Numbered from the stretch's first letter, positions 8,434 through 16,682 are shown. The stretch: 40,022 nucleotides of DNA from CAZQYB01 sp964582985 (GCA_964582985.1 CAZOUM010000024.1:1-40022), one strand, 5' to 3'. A program made the numbers and translations. Notes: generated by a model not told the origin, from the letters alone.

Positions 8434-9162
8434 ATGAGCGGCTTATTTTACAATCTCGGCAAGAAGCTCGGCCCAAAGGTCCGCAAGGCCAAATGGCTCT
8501 GGCAATCAATAGCCGGAACCGAAGCTGACGCCATCCGCGTCGAGCACGAGGTCGGCCGCGACCTGGCACGTGAAATAAAACGCCAGTTGGAGCTCGACCC
8601 GGAACCGAAGGCCGCCCATACCATCCGGCAAATCGGCGCCAAACTCACCGCCTGCGTTGCAGACCGGCGACGTAAATTCGACTTCGAAATCGTCAAAGGC
8701 CCTGAGCCAAACGCCTTCGCTCTGCCCGGCGGATTCATCTTCGTCACCCGCTCGCTTCTGGAGCTTTGCCAACGGGACCAGGACGAGCTTGCCTTCATCA
8801 TCGGACACGAAATGGCCCACGTCATCCGGGGTCACGCCATGGACCGCTTCATCAGCAACTCGGCAATCGCCATCGGCTCCATAGCGGCACCCGTTCGCGG
8901 ACTCATCGCCCGCTGGTTGCGCACAGTAGGCGTCAAGTTCCTTGAAAGCGCATACTCCCAGGACCTCGAGCTTGAGGCCGACAACCTTGGCGCACGCCTG
9001 ACCGCCGCCGCCGGCTATGACCCTAAAGCCCCTGCACAATTACTCTCACGCCTGGCCAAACTTGCCCGCCCTGCCAATCAATCCGGCCTCGGCAGCTATT
9101 TCTCATCTCACCCCGCCTTCGACCTCCGTATCGAACGGGTCAACCGCCTGCTGAACCGGTAA
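8434..9162 (+). CDS. M48 family zinc metallopeptidase
   Basis: 242 residues from ATG 8434 (GAGAG 8 bases upstream); the GTG at 8419 is less likely. The zinc motif HEMAH is at residues 125-129, followed by VIRGHAMDR. The third zinc ligand lies in the LELEADNLGA segment (ExxxD), and the C-terminal SSHPAFDLRIERVNRLL is the usual M48 ending. No signal peptide or strong transmembrane helix is present, so this is the short BepA/LoiP-type peptidase core without its usual leader. It most likely degrades misfolded proteins; location is uncertain. Confidence 0.87.
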   Translation: MSGLFYNLGKKLGPKVRKAKWLWQSIAGTEADAIRVEHEVGRDLAREIKRQLELDPEPKAAHTIRQIGAKLTACVADRRRKFDFEIVKGPEPNAFALPGGFIFVTRSLLELCQRDQDELAFIIGHEMAHVIRGHAMDRFISNSAIAIGSIAAPVRGLIARWLRTVGVKFLESAYSQDLELEADNLGARLTAAAGYDPKAPAQLLSRLAKLARPANQSGLGSYFSSHPAFDLRIERVNRLLNR

Positions 9163-9362
9163 CGCCGCTGATGCGACAATTACACAGAAAACATCGAATG
9201 CTGGCCCCAATGGACGACCGTTTGCAGACCATATGACCCTCTTACAACGGCCCCTGCCCGCCTCTTCGGTGCGGTGATAGTGAGGAAGTCAGACCGATTC
9301 AAAGTAACAAATGTTTGCAGTACAAGTTGGAATCAGATAGTCGATTTGAGCTAAAGAAGATA

Positions 9363-9391
9363 TTGACAAGTATTACTTTTACTGGGATAAT
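9363..9391 (+). promoter_or_regulatory. Sigma70-type promoter for the small peptide gene
   Basis: TTGACA (9363-9368), 17-base spacer, GATAAT (9386-9391). The expected start near 9398 leaves a leader of about 64 bases before the ATG at 9462. The rest of the 9163-9461 gap shows nothing else recognisable. Confidence 0.7.
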
Positions 9392-9461
9392 GACAACTGT
9401 TTTACTGTACGTAAGGATATTGAAAGTTAAGTTTATTTATTTGTGAAAGGAGATGAATCGT

Positions 9462-9581
9462 ATGGTTTGTGAAGAAAAACCTCAGGTTCCCGAAGAACCT
9501 CAAGAGACGCCATCGGAAAAGCCTCAAGAGGCGCCATCACAAGAGCCTCAACAGGCACCGGCGGAAACCGAAGAGAGTTAG
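9462..9581 (+). CDS. Small Pro/Glu/Gln-rich peptide, 39 residues
   Basis: A 39-residue frame beginning MVCEEKPQVPEEPQ and continuing with imperfect repeats of PQEAPSQEP type. AAAGGAG lies 9 bases before the ATG at 9462; the earlier in-frame ATG at 9453 sits inside this site and is not used. It has its own promoter and is closed by a strong hairpin 12 bases after the stop, so it is a complete transcription unit. Almost half the residues are Pro or Glu, giving a disordered acidic peptide with one cysteine near the start. No family recognised. Linker-like sequence makes chance coding possible, but the signals around it argue for a real gene. Confidence 0.6.
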   Translation: MVCEEKPQVPEEPQETPSEKPQEAPSQEPQQAPAETEES

Positions 9582-9592
9582 TATTTATTTGG

Positions 9593-9625
9593 GGAGGGAG
9601 CCAGATGCGCAGTCTGGCTCCCTCC
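9593..9625 (+). terminator. Terminator-like hairpin after the small peptide gene
   Basis: Perfect 13-bp stem: GGAGGGAGCCAGA (9593-9605) and TCTGGCTCCCTCC (9613-9625), loop TGCGCAG. The T tract that follows is weak (TGTAATTGT), so termination may be partial, letting transcripts reach the band-7 gene. Confidence 0.7.
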
Positions 9626-9686
9626 TGTAATTGTGGAGCATACAACGAAACTGTATTTTTGACAATTTCTTGGAAAGGGGACTATT

Positions 9687-11198
9687 ATGAACGGTACATG
9701 GGAACGAATGCCTGTAAATAAGGCCATGGTAACTTTGATACTTGTTGTGGTGGCTTTGATTGTTTTGCTTGCCGTAATTGCCAGCTCGATTGTGAAAATT
9801 GACGGCGATGAAGTCGGGATAGTGGAGAAGAAACTGTTCGGCGGAGCCCTGCCCGAGGGAAAGGTTTTAGCGGTAAACGGAGAGAACGGCTTTCAGGCGC
9901 AGATTCTGGCGCCGGGCTGGCATGTCAAATGGAAATGGCAGTACAATGTTACCCAGATTAAGATGATCGAGATAAAAGAAGGCTTTGTGGGCCTGATACA
10001 GGCGGCGGACGGGCGAAGCCTGCCTGCCGACATAATTTATGCGCCGGAATGGGAAGATCTGGAAAGAATGCACAATGCCGACTATTTTCTCGGGGAAGGC
10101 AAAGGCTATAGTGGCCCGCAGCTTTCAGTCCTTCCCCCGAAAAAATACCGCATCAATACAAAGCTGTTTACCATAACACCTGTGCCGATAACAAATGTTA
10201 CGGTTGGCACGGTTGTGGTTATTAAAAGTAACGTGGGCGAAGCAGTTGACTCTGAAGACCGCCTGGTGGAGGTAGGCCAGAAAGGGGTATGGAAAAAGCC
10301 GTTAACAGAAGGAAAGTATAGACTACATACGAAAGCTTATGAAGCGACACCTGTCAGTATTCGGCAGGTCAAGGTCAGCTACACCGCCGAGAAAGAACAA
10401 GGTGAAGGCGAAGCCTATCAGCCTATGGAACCAATAAAGGTCCGCACTAAGGACGGCATTGAGTTTCCCGTAGCTGTTCGCATAACCTACAAAGTTGAAA
10501 GTGAAAATGCCCCTCGTATCGTTGCTTCGGTTGGCGATGATGCTATGGTCCTGACAAAGCTGGTAACTCCCGCCGTAAAATCGGTTTTCAGAAACAATGC
10601 CGAAAAGGTCAAGGCCCTGGATTATGTTCAGAACCGCTCAAAACAGGAACAGCAGAGCGCTGCAACGCTTAAAGAAAAATTGGCTGAATACGGCGTAACC
10701 ATTCTTGAAGTTCTCATTGATGATGTGGGTGACGAAAAAAGCATCGGGCTTGCTCGGATATTAAAAACCCAGAGCGACCGTGAAATAGCGCTGCAGGAAC
10801 AGGCGACATTTGAGGAACAGCAGCGTGCTGCGGAAAAACAAAAGGCTCTGACAAAAACACAGCAGGAAGCTGAAGAGGAAAAGCGGCTGGCAACTGCCAG
10901 ATACGACGTTCAGATCGCTGAGCAGGATAAGCAGAAAAGAATTATTGATGCACAGGCTGATGCTGAACGAATTCGGGTTACCGCTGAGGCCAAGGCTCAG
11001 GCTTATAGGAAGATTTCCGAGGTGATCGGCGCAAGCAATGCCGCTCTCATCGAGATTATGAAACTCGTCGAGGCCGGGAAAATCAGGATTACGCCGGAAG
11101 TAATGGTCGGCGGCGCGGGTGCAGGGATGACCGATGCGCTGATGGGAACTGTTCTCAGGGGGATGCTCGGCAAGGAGGCTGCTTCGAAGAAAAAATAA
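9687..11198 (+). CDS. SPFH/band-7 (flotillin-like) membrane protein
   Basis: 503 residues; GGAAAGGGGA precedes the ATG. One N-terminal membrane helix (about residues 14-35) is followed by IDGDEVGIVEKKLFGG, the usual opening of a band-7 domain. The domain is long, with PGWHVKWKWQY and an RTKDGIEFPVAVRITYKVE strand-rich core, then a charged coiled coil (about residues 355-450, with repeats of Ala/Glu/Gln/Lys). The C-terminus is Gly-rich (MVGGAGAGMTDALMG). Such proteins form large membrane-bound rings or scaffolds that organise membrane domains or protect proteases. No NfeD partner gene lies nearby. Likely co-transcribed in part with the small peptide. Confidence 0.87.
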   Translation: MNGTWERMPVNKAMVTLILVVVALIVLLAVIASSIVKIDGDEVGIVEKKLFGGALPEGKVLAVNGENGFQAQILAPGWHVKWKWQYNVTQIKMIEIKEGFVGLIQAADGRSLPADIIYAPEWEDLERMHNADYFLGEGKGYSGPQLSVLPPKKYRINTKLFTITPVPITNVTVGTVVVIKSNVGEAVDSEDRLVEVGQKGVWKKPLTEGKYRLHTKAYEATPVSIRQVKVSYTAEKEQGEGEAYQPMEPIKVRTKDGIEFPVAVRITYKVESENAPRIVASVGDDAMVLTKLVTPAVKSVFRNNAEKVKALDYVQNRSKQEQQSAATLKEKLAEYGVTILEVLIDDVGDEKSIGLARILKTQSDREIALQEQATFEEQQRAAEKQKALTKTQQEAEEEKRLATARYDVQIAEQDKQKRIIDAQADAERIRVTAEAKAQAYRKISEVIGASNAALIEIMKLVEAGKIRITPEVMVGGAGAGMTDALMGTVLRGMLGKEAASKKK

Positions 11199-11202
11199 AT
11201 GA

Positions 11203-11253
11203 CATCTATGATATAGATGCTGAAAGCTCAAAAGCCCTCGCTTTATTTTCAGC
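11203..11253 (+). terminator. Paired hairpins after the band-7 gene
   Basis: Two successive inverted repeats: CATCTAT/ATAGATG (11203-11219) and GCTGAAA/TTTCAGC (11219-11253, with an inner AAGC/GCTT). They start 5 bases after the stop codon. No long T tract follows, so the terminator call is tentative. Confidence 0.5.
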
Positions 11254-11457
11254 TTAATAAGAATGATTATCTTCCCTAAAAAGGAGGCCACCGCCGGTGA
11301 TGGCGATGGCCCAGCCCATATTCTGAGCTTGGAGGATTACACTCTTTCTACTACAAACGGCCCGTTAAGTCAAGCTAAATTTCAAACATTCCAATTTAGA
11401 ACCCGATGCGGCTCGGCTTCAGGGCGGCGATGGCGGGAAAAACGAGAAAAAACTTGA

Positions 11458-11486
11458 TTGACAAGCCTTGTAGTCTTTTCTATTAT
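11458..11486 (+). promoter_or_regulatory. Strong sigma70 promoter for the small RNA
   Basis: TTGACA (11458-11463), exactly 17 bases, TATTAT (11481-11486). The predicted start, about 11492, coincides with the first base of a 9-bp RNA stem. No gene follows for 350 bases. Confidence 0.75.
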
Positions 11487-11491
11487 GTCTA

Positions 11492-11603
11492 TGTTGCGAT
11501 TAGGCGATTGCGCCATAGTGGCCGGATTAGCCAGTAAAGTTATCGCAACAGGGAGACGGGGTGATGACAAGTTCAATCTAAATCCCTTGCGTCTCCCTTT
11601 TTT
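11492..11603 (+). ncRNA. Candidate small RNA with three-way junction and intrinsic terminator
   Basis: About 112 bases from the predicted start to the end of a T run. A 9-bp stem TGTTGCGAT (11492-11500) / ATCGCAACA (11542-11550) closes a junction with two inner hairpins: GGCG-ATTG-CGCC (11503-11514) and TGGC-7-GCCA (11519-11532). Directly after it, GGGAGACG (11551-11558) pairs with CGTCTCCC (11590-11597), followed by TTTTTT, a textbook Rho-independent terminator with a 31-base loop. I do not recognise a known riboswitch, SRP, 6S or tmRNA signature. It could be a free-standing regulator or a leader controlling the surface-protein operon that begins 235 bases later. Confidence 0.7.
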
Positions 11604-11838
11604 ACAGCATACAAAAGCATATTTTTGAAGCGGGTCTGCTTTTTCTTTGACTTTTCCGACCGAATAGCGTAGAATTGTATTATGCTTGAATCCATCCGCT
11701 AAGAATTCAAGATGGACAAAATGGAGGAGTTATGCAGGACTATCAGCCTAAGGTCCCGGGGGGTTCATGAGTTGGTATTGGTGTGCACGGGGTGCGCTGA
11801 GAAATACTATATTAACTGTTTTTTAAGGAGGTAGCAAA

Positions 11839-12987
11839 ATGGAAACGAAACGCAAAAGTGCAAAAGTGGTAGTGAGTTTACTGGCTTTGGTTGGGCTGGC
11901 GGTGTTTTCACTGTTCGCTGTCGGCGGTTCCTTGGAGCCGAGTGCGCCACCGGGGCCAACCATGAAGACACTCGATGAGGTCGAGCCGAGGATACCAATT
12001 CAGTCTCTCTCCGGTGATGCAAACGCAACATATATAATTGACCAACCCGGCTCGTATTATCTTGCTGGCGATGTCAACAATGCCGCTATAAACAAGCATG
12101 CCATAGTCGTTGAGGTGAACGATGTAACAATCGACCTGATGGGTTATCAACTGAAAGGCCCGGCTTCGCCGCCCCACTATGGCATATGGGCCCTCGCAGC
12201 CAGCAATGTAGAGGTCCGCAACGGTACGGTGCAGGACTTTTATTTCGGCATATATGCAGACAATAACGCGAACAAGTGCCGTATTCTCAACGTCAGGGTG
12301 ATAGAAAACAAGGGCGAGGGCATTTGGCTTTCCGGCTCTGGTCACCTCGTCAAGGATTGCACAGCTGTGGGTAATCATGTCACTGGCATCCGTATCGGTC
12401 CCGGCAGCACAGTAACCGGCAACACCTGTAACAGCAATGGCGAGAACGGCATCTACGCCAGCTCCGGCTCCACGGTGAGCGGCAACACCGCCTACGAGAA
12501 CGCCGGTCACGGCATTGATGCTGGTACCGGCTGCACAATCATTGGCAACACCGCCAGGATAAATACCGGCAATGGGATAGATTTCGAGGGCCTGGGCACT
12601 ATTGCCGATAACACCGCTGACCGTAACTCAGCGTACGGAATCAGCGTCAACTCAGGCGCTGTGGTGGCCCGCAATTCTTGCGCTGAGAATACACTCGACG
12701 GAATCAAAGCCGGAGACGGAAACCGTATTGTCGGGAATGACTGCGTCGGTAATGGTAACGTCGGAGATGGGGCCGGAATCCACGTGCAGTCGCAACGCAA
12801 TGTCATTATGGATAATACGGTACTGCAAAACGACCGGGGTATTGATGTGGACGCAGCCAACAACCTCATCGTCAAGAACAGTGCCTCAACCAACGGCACC
12901 GAGTACGACATAGCCGGAGGAAACAAAGTCGGCACCATAAGCACAAACCCTACTACTGCCGGACCCTGGGATAACTTCGATTTCTAA
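11839..12987 (+). CDS. Exported right-handed beta-helix (NosD-like) protein
   Basis: 382 residues. AAGGAGG is 7 bases before the ATG. The export leader (METKRKSAKVVVSLLALVGL) is nearly identical to that of the next gene and is followed by PSAPPGPTMKTLDEVEPRIP, a linker I associate with Phycisphaerae secreted proteins. The body consists of repeated turns of about 22 residues with the pattern GNT-x-GI (for example TVSGNTAYENAGHGIDAGTG), typical of a pectate-lyase-like/NosD parallel beta-helix. No catalytic Asp/Lys/Arg set of a polysaccharide lyase could be identified, so binding or structural function is as likely as enzymatic. First gene of a three-gene surface-protein operon. Confidence 0.82.
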   Translation: METKRKSAKVVVSLLALVGLAVFSLFAVGGSLEPSAPPGPTMKTLDEVEPRIPIQSLSGDANATYIIDQPGSYYLAGDVNNAAINKHAIVVEVNDVTIDLMGYQLKGPASPPHYGIWALAASNVEVRNGTVQDFYFGIYADNNANKCRILNVRVIENKGEGIWLSGSGHLVKDCTAVGNHVTGIRIGPGSTVTGNTCNSNGENGIYASSGSTVSGNTAYENAGHGIDAGTGCTIIGNTARINTGNGIDFEGLGTIADNTADRNSAYGISVNSGAVVARNSCAENTLDGIKAGDGNRIVGNDCVGNGNVGDGAGIHVQSQRNVIMDNTVLQNDRGIDVDAANNLIVKNSASTNGTEYDIAGGNKVGTISTNPTTAGPWDNFDF

Positions 12988-13027
12988 AACGATTAAACCT
13001 ATATATTGAAAAATTAGGAGACACAAA

Positions 13028-13870
13028 ATGGAAACGAAACGCAAAAGTGCAAAAGTTGTGGTGAGTCTGCTGGCTTTGGCTGGGCTGCTGGTGTTTTCAC
13101 TGTTCGCTGTCGGCGGTTCTTTGCAGCCAAGCGCGCCGCCTGGGCCGACGATGAAAACACTGGATGAGGTCGAGCCGCGAATTCCGATTCCATCAGCAGC
13201 GGGCCGTGACCCTGCTTCAACATTTATTATTAGCGAGTCTGGTTCCTATTATCTCACCGGCGATAGGTCATGCAGTGGAACCGGTATAGAAGTCATTGCT
13301 AATAATGTAACTATTGACTTAATGGGGTACAGTTTGATCGGGGCGGGCTCAGGGACAAACTACGGCATTTCTATGAACGGACGCAGCAACGTGGAAATCC
13401 GCAACGGCACAGTTCGCAACTTTTACTTTGGTATCTACGAGTATAACAGTACGACGGGCCAAAACCACCGGGTCATTGATGTCCGGTCCGTCTCCAATGG
13501 CCTGTATGGTATTGCTCTCAAGGGCACTGGCCATCTGATCAAGGACTGCACGGCGAGTGACAACGGAACTGGGGCTACCAGCATCGTCTACGGCATTTAT
13601 GCTGGCCACGGCTGTACAGTAATCGGCAACACGGCATACTACAACGGAACTTCGGCCACCGGCACCCACGTGCACGGCATCTATAACAACACCGGCTGTA
13701 CAGTAACCGGCAACACGGCATACTACAACGGAACTTCGGCTACCAGCATTGTCTTCGGCATCTTTCTTTCAGGAAGCTGTCTGGTAGACCAGAATACTGC
13801 CTATAATAACAACGGCATAAACATGAATAATCCTGGTAGCGGCGCATTTGGCATAAACTACGCTCCGTAA
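13028..13870 (+). CDS. Exported beta-helix protein, paralog of the preceding gene
   Basis: 280 residues, 40 bases after the previous stop, with ribosome binding site AGGAGA. The first 55 residues match the upstream paralog almost completely, then the helix turns diverge. Its turns carry the motif GNTAYYNGTSAT, partly as a DNA-level tandem repeat. It is shorter than its neighbour by about 100 residues and ends with an Asn/Gly-rich segment (NNNGINMNNPGSGAFGINYA). A recent gene duplication followed by change in turn number explains the pair. Function as for its paralog. Confidence 0.8.
   Translation: METKRKSAKVVVSLLALAGLLVFSLFAVGGSLQPSAPPGPTMKTLDEVEPRIPIPSAAGRDPASTFIISESGSYYLTGDRSCSGTGIEVIANNVTIDLMGYSLIGAGSGTNYGISMNGRSNVEIRNGTVRNFYFGIYEYNSTTGQNHRVIDVRSVSNGLYGIALKGTGHLIKDCTASDNGTGATSIVYGIYAGHGCTVIGNTAYYNGTSATGTHVHGIYNNTGCTVTGNTAYYNGTSATSIVFGIFLSGSCLVDQNTAYNNNGINMNNPGSGAFGINYAP
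13610..13777 (+). repeat. Two tandem 84-base repeat units inside a beta-helix gene
   Basis: Units starting at 13610 and 13694 each begin GGCTGTACAGTAA and share their first 50 bases except for two changes; the ends diverge. The period equals 28 codons, one enlarged helix turn. Part of a third unit precedes them (around 13565). Such a repeat can change copy number by slippage. Confidence 0.75.
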
Positions 13871-13872
13871 TA

Positions 13873-14544
13873 ATGAAAAGAAAGACAGGTTTTACTATGA
13901 ATAAAAGATATATATTTGGAGTGAGTATTCTGGCTGTCTGCCTTATTCTATACTCTGGGAATTTGTGCGCTGAGAACATCGACCCCAATGAAGATGGTTC
14001 GCAATACGCCTACGGTGAGAACGTCGGGTGGTTAAATTTCGAGCCCAACGTAGCTGCGCCCAATGCTGGTGCGACTGTAAGCGACCAGAATCTGACCGGC
14101 TTTATCTGGGCTGAAAATATAGGCTGGATAAATCTCGACCCCAATGATGATGACCCCAACACCGGCGTAAGTAATGACGGCAGTGGGCAACTCTCAGGCT
14201 TCGCCTGGGGCGAAAACGTCGGCTGGCTCAACTTTGACCCGAATGTCCCCGGTGACCCAAATCACTATGGCGTCACCATTGACATTGACGGCAACTTCGA
14301 CGGCTTGGCCTGGGGTGAGAACATCGGCTGGCTCAATTTCAACTCTGCTGACCTTTACGGGTTTGGTGTTCAGGCGTGCAAGGTCAACTTTATAGACCTG
14401 GCTAATTTCGTTGACGACTGGCTGCAAAGTGGCATTGGTCTGCCGGGCGATTTGAGCGGAAACGAGGAAGTTGATTTCGTTGACTACGGCATGTTTGCCG
14501 AGCTTTGGCTGACCTTCTGCCCCGACGACTGGCCGTTGAAATGA
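13873..14544 (+). CDS. Secreted GW-repeat protein with C-terminal dockerin
   Basis: 223 residues starting 2 bases after the previous stop; an alternative ATG at 13897 (MNKRYIFGVSILAVC) would also give a good signal peptide ending near NLCAEN. Four repeats of the type WGENVGWLNFDPN occur (first residues YGENVGWLNF, WAENIGWINL, WGENVGWLNF, WGENIGWLNF). The last 60 residues form a dockerin type-I-like pair: VNFIDLANFVDDWL and GNEEVDFVDYGMFAELWL, with Asp/Asn calcium ligands. In Phycisphaerae such tails mark secreted surface proteins. Closing gene of the operon; no terminator seen. Confidence 0.8.
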   Translation: MKRKTGFTMNKRYIFGVSILAVCLILYSGNLCAENIDPNEDGSQYAYGENVGWLNFEPNVAAPNAGATVSDQNLTGFIWAENIGWINLDPNDDDPNTGVSNDGSGQLSGFAWGENVGWLNFDPNVPGDPNHYGVTIDIDGNFDGLAWGENIGWLNFNSADLYGFGVQACKVNFIDLANFVDDWLQSGIGLPGDLSGNEEVDFVDYGMFAELWLTFCPDDWPLK

Positions 14545-14621
14545 GCGTAGAGAATCAGGTTCTTGGGTTCTCTGTATGTACTGTTGCGGCCTTGGTATAT
14601 CCGCAATCCCAGGTACTTTTT

Positions 14622-14744
14622 TCACCAGTCGAACTCAGCAACAATAGGTGTGTGGTCGCTGACGCCGTGATATCGAATACCACCGTGAACATTTCCGCTC
14701 GGACGCCGGCAAGTGTGCAGAACACAGCTAAAGTCTTATTTTCA
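14622..14744 (-). pseudogene. Orphan 3' end of an exonuclease III-like gene
   Basis: Minus-strand reading ends in VSDHTPIVAEFDW and a TGA stop (14622-14624). The last 12 residues equal the end of the intact exonuclease III gene 940 bases away on the same strand, yet 6 of 36 bases differ, nearly all at third codon positions. Upstream residues (GNVHGGIRYHG) do not match the intact gene, and no start or catalytic core is present. It is a relic of a second, diverged gene of the EEP nuclease family. Confidence 0.7.
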
Positions 14745-14809
14745 AACTGACCGATAGAATAATATAGTTGACCATTTTTAGCCTCCTTGCCGACCAGGGG
14801 CGTAGATAA

Positions 14810-15436
14810 ATGAAAACTGCGATTTGCGCGTCTCTTATTGTCTTGTGCACTTTAGTATGTTCATGCGAGTCATTGTTAAGCCTGCGTGAAACTAATTCTT
14901 CTGCTTGGGTGAGTTTTCATAAAGAAGCTGCCGTCGTCCGAAATGGATACAAAATGGTCCAAAGACTTGAACCCTCTACCTATGTCCGAAGTGTATACGT
15001 CCAAAGAAAATCAGACAAAAAACCCGTGCTTTTCTACACTCATGGGCGCCGAATCAAAGCTGCACTCGGACACCAGCGTCAACTGGTGCTTATCAACGAT
15101 TATTTTGCTACAAAAGCCTGTAAGGTCATGGTTGCAAATATCGACTCCGGGAACAATTGGAGGATAGATGAAAAAATATGCGAGCAACATATGCGCACCG
15201 CTCCAAAGCAGTGGCTCCCCTACCACGCAATCCCCAAAGCGATAGCTTTTTCACCGGACGACAAAATGGTGCTCATGGCAATGAAATCAGGTTATGTAGC
15301 TGGCTCTGCAGAAGAAGCGGATGACTTCGGAAAAAGATTCAAGCTTTGGTCATACGTTGTTGATTCTACCAACGGAACTGTGCTACATGTATACCAGACA
15401 AACGGAACTGTCCCCCGCAATTGGTGGAAATTTTAA
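14810..15436 (+). CDS. Lipoprotein of unknown function between two exonuclease III tails
   Basis: 208 residues with a lipoprotein signal (MKTAICASLIVLCTLVCSC). Residues 40-70 and 120-190 are beta-rich; a segment with AIAFSPDDKMVLMAMKSGY resembles one blade of a beta-propeller (WD40/YVTN-like), and the end NGTVLHVYQTNGTV fits another. Full propeller length is not reached. The gene runs opposite to the exonuclease III gene and lies exactly between the two copies of its 3' end, which marks it as inserted cargo. Composition is AT-richer than its neighbours. Function unknown. Confidence 0.72.
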   Translation: MKTAICASLIVLCTLVCSCESLLSLRETNSSAWVSFHKEAAVVRNGYKMVQRLEPSTYVRSVYVQRKSDKKPVLFYTHGRRIKAALGHQRQLVLINDYFATKACKVMVANIDSGNNWRIDEKICEQHMRTAPKQWLPYHAIPKAIAFSPDDKMVLMAMKSGYVAGSAEEADDFGKRFKLWSYVVDSTNGTVLHVYQTNGTVPRNWWKF

Positions 15437-15564
15437 CTGCCCGTATATCCTGCTGCATCTGGTTTCGTGCCTTTGCCGCTTCACCTGACGTTTTGCTGTC
15501 CTAAAAACTCCAGATACGTACAAGCCGTTATGTGCAATGTCTACCCAGATGGTAGAAGTATCAC

Positions 15565-16335
15565 TTACCAGTCGAATTCCGCGACTATCGGCGTGTGGTC
15601 GCTCGGCCGCTCCGCAAGCCGCGGCTCTTTGTCTATATAGCACGCCCAACACTTCTCAGCCAGAGGCTTAGTAGCCATAATATGGTCTAACCGCCAGCCA
15701 AGATTACGTTTGAACGAATTTCTCATTCTATAGTCCCAGAACGTATATTGCCCCGCCTCCCTGCAATGCATCCTGAACACATCAACAAATCCCCAGCTCA
15801 TAACCTCCTTCAACGCCCTATGAACCTCCGGATGATAACAGACGTGCCCCAACAAGCTCTCCGCGTCATACACATCTATCGCTTCCGGCGCTATATTCAA
15901 GTCCCCTACCCAAAGAACAGCATCAGTTGACTCGAAGTTCTCACCGAAATACCTCCGCAGCCGCTCAAACCACTTTAGCTTGTACTCGAACCGCTCGGAC
16001 CCCGCCATATACCCCTGCGGCACATAAGTATTGACCATAACTACGCCCCCAATTTCCGCTCTTATAAGCCTCGCCTCATCCTTCGGCTCATCATCGAACC
16101 CAAATTGCACGTTTGCTATCTCACTTCTGCTGAAAATCGCCACCCCATTATAGCTCTTTTGCCCTTTGAACACATATTTGTACTCAGTCTTATCAAACGC
16201 ATCTCTCGGGAAGTCAACATCCTGTACCTTGGTTTCCTGCACGCACAAAACATCCGGCCGATGTTGCCCAAGCCACTCAAGAACCACAGGCAGCCGGGCC
16301 CGCAAAGAATTGACGTTAAAGCTCGCAACCTTCAT
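15565..16335 (-). CDS. xth: Exodeoxyribonuclease III (AP endonuclease)
   Basis: 256 residues, normal length. All EEP-family signatures are visible: MKVASFNVNSLRARL at the start, the metal-binding VQETK (residues 33-37), NGVAIFSR, the catalytic GDLNIAP (about residue 144), LGWRLDHIMAT and the terminal SDHTPIVAEFDW with the catalytic His. It cuts DNA at abasic sites and removes 3' blocks during base excision repair in the cytoplasm. Gene is on the minus strand, convergent with the lipoprotein gene downstream. No strong ribosome binding site is visible before the ATG. Confidence 0.95.
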   Translation of the reverse strand: MKVASFNVNSLRARLPVVLEWLGQHRPDVLCVQETKVQDVDFPRDAFDKTEYKYVFKGQKSYNGVAIFSRSEIANVQFGFDDEPKDEARLIRAEIGGVVMVNTYVPQGYMAGSERFEYKLKWFERLRRYFGENFESTDAVLWVGDLNIAPEAIDVYDAESLLGHVCYHPEVHRALKEVMSWGFVDVFRMHCREAGQYTFWDYRMRNSFKRNLGWRLDHIMATKPLAEKCWACYIDKEPRLAERPSDHTPIVAEFDW

Positions 16336-16426
16336 TCAAACCACTTTACTTGAACCGAAAGCCACTCAAAATTACATCATCCGGCACACAATACTATCCA
16401 AACCTGCCCACCGTAATAAATTGCAT

Positions 16427-16456
16427 TTGGCAGGACGGCAAAAAACTTTGTATAAT
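16427..16456 (+). promoter_or_regulatory. Sigma70-type promoter for the entericidin-like gene
   Basis: TTGGCA (16427-16432), 18 bases, TATAAT (16451-16456). The leader to the ATG at 16545 would be about 83 bases. Confidence 0.65.
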
Positions 16457-16544
16457 ATTATCAGACGCTTGGCGGGTTCCGCAAAGAGTCTTTGGATTTG
16501 GTTGTTGAGCTGAAAATTTGGTAGCAATAAAAGGAGCCTGTAGG

Positions 16545-16682
16545 ATGGTTAAAAAGATGCTTTTGGCGGTTGCACTAATTGTCACGGCGTTTTTACTGAT
16601 AGGCTGCAAAACTACTCAGGGACTGGGCGAAGACATTAAGTGGGTCGGTGAGAAAGGCTCCGACGTCGTTGACCAGGAATAA
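16545..16682 (+). CDS. Entericidin-like small lipoprotein
   Basis: 45 residues: signal MVKKMLLAVALIVTAFLLIGC followed by a short mature part KTTQGLGEDIKWVGEKGSD. The lipobox LIGC, the CxTTxGxGxDIxxxG pattern and the size match the EcnA/EcnB entericidin family, small membrane lipoproteins linked in enterobacteria to stress-induced lysis and widely kept in other bacteria with unclear roles. AAGGAG precedes the ATG by 8 bases, and a sigma70 promoter lies upstream. It ends just before a hairpin shared with the convergent glycosyltransferase gene. Confidence 0.8.
   Translation: MVKKMLLAVALIVTAFLLIGCKTTQGLGEDIKWVGEKGSDVVDQE

Noticed and set aside
9659..9664. TTGACA just before the band-7 gene
   Set aside because: A -10 box at the right distance would overlap the start codon, so this is not a usable promoter.
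11263..11457. 64-codon frame after the band-7 gene
   Set aside because: Composition is irregular, the start lacks proper spacing to a ribosome binding site, and the end runs into the small RNA promoter.
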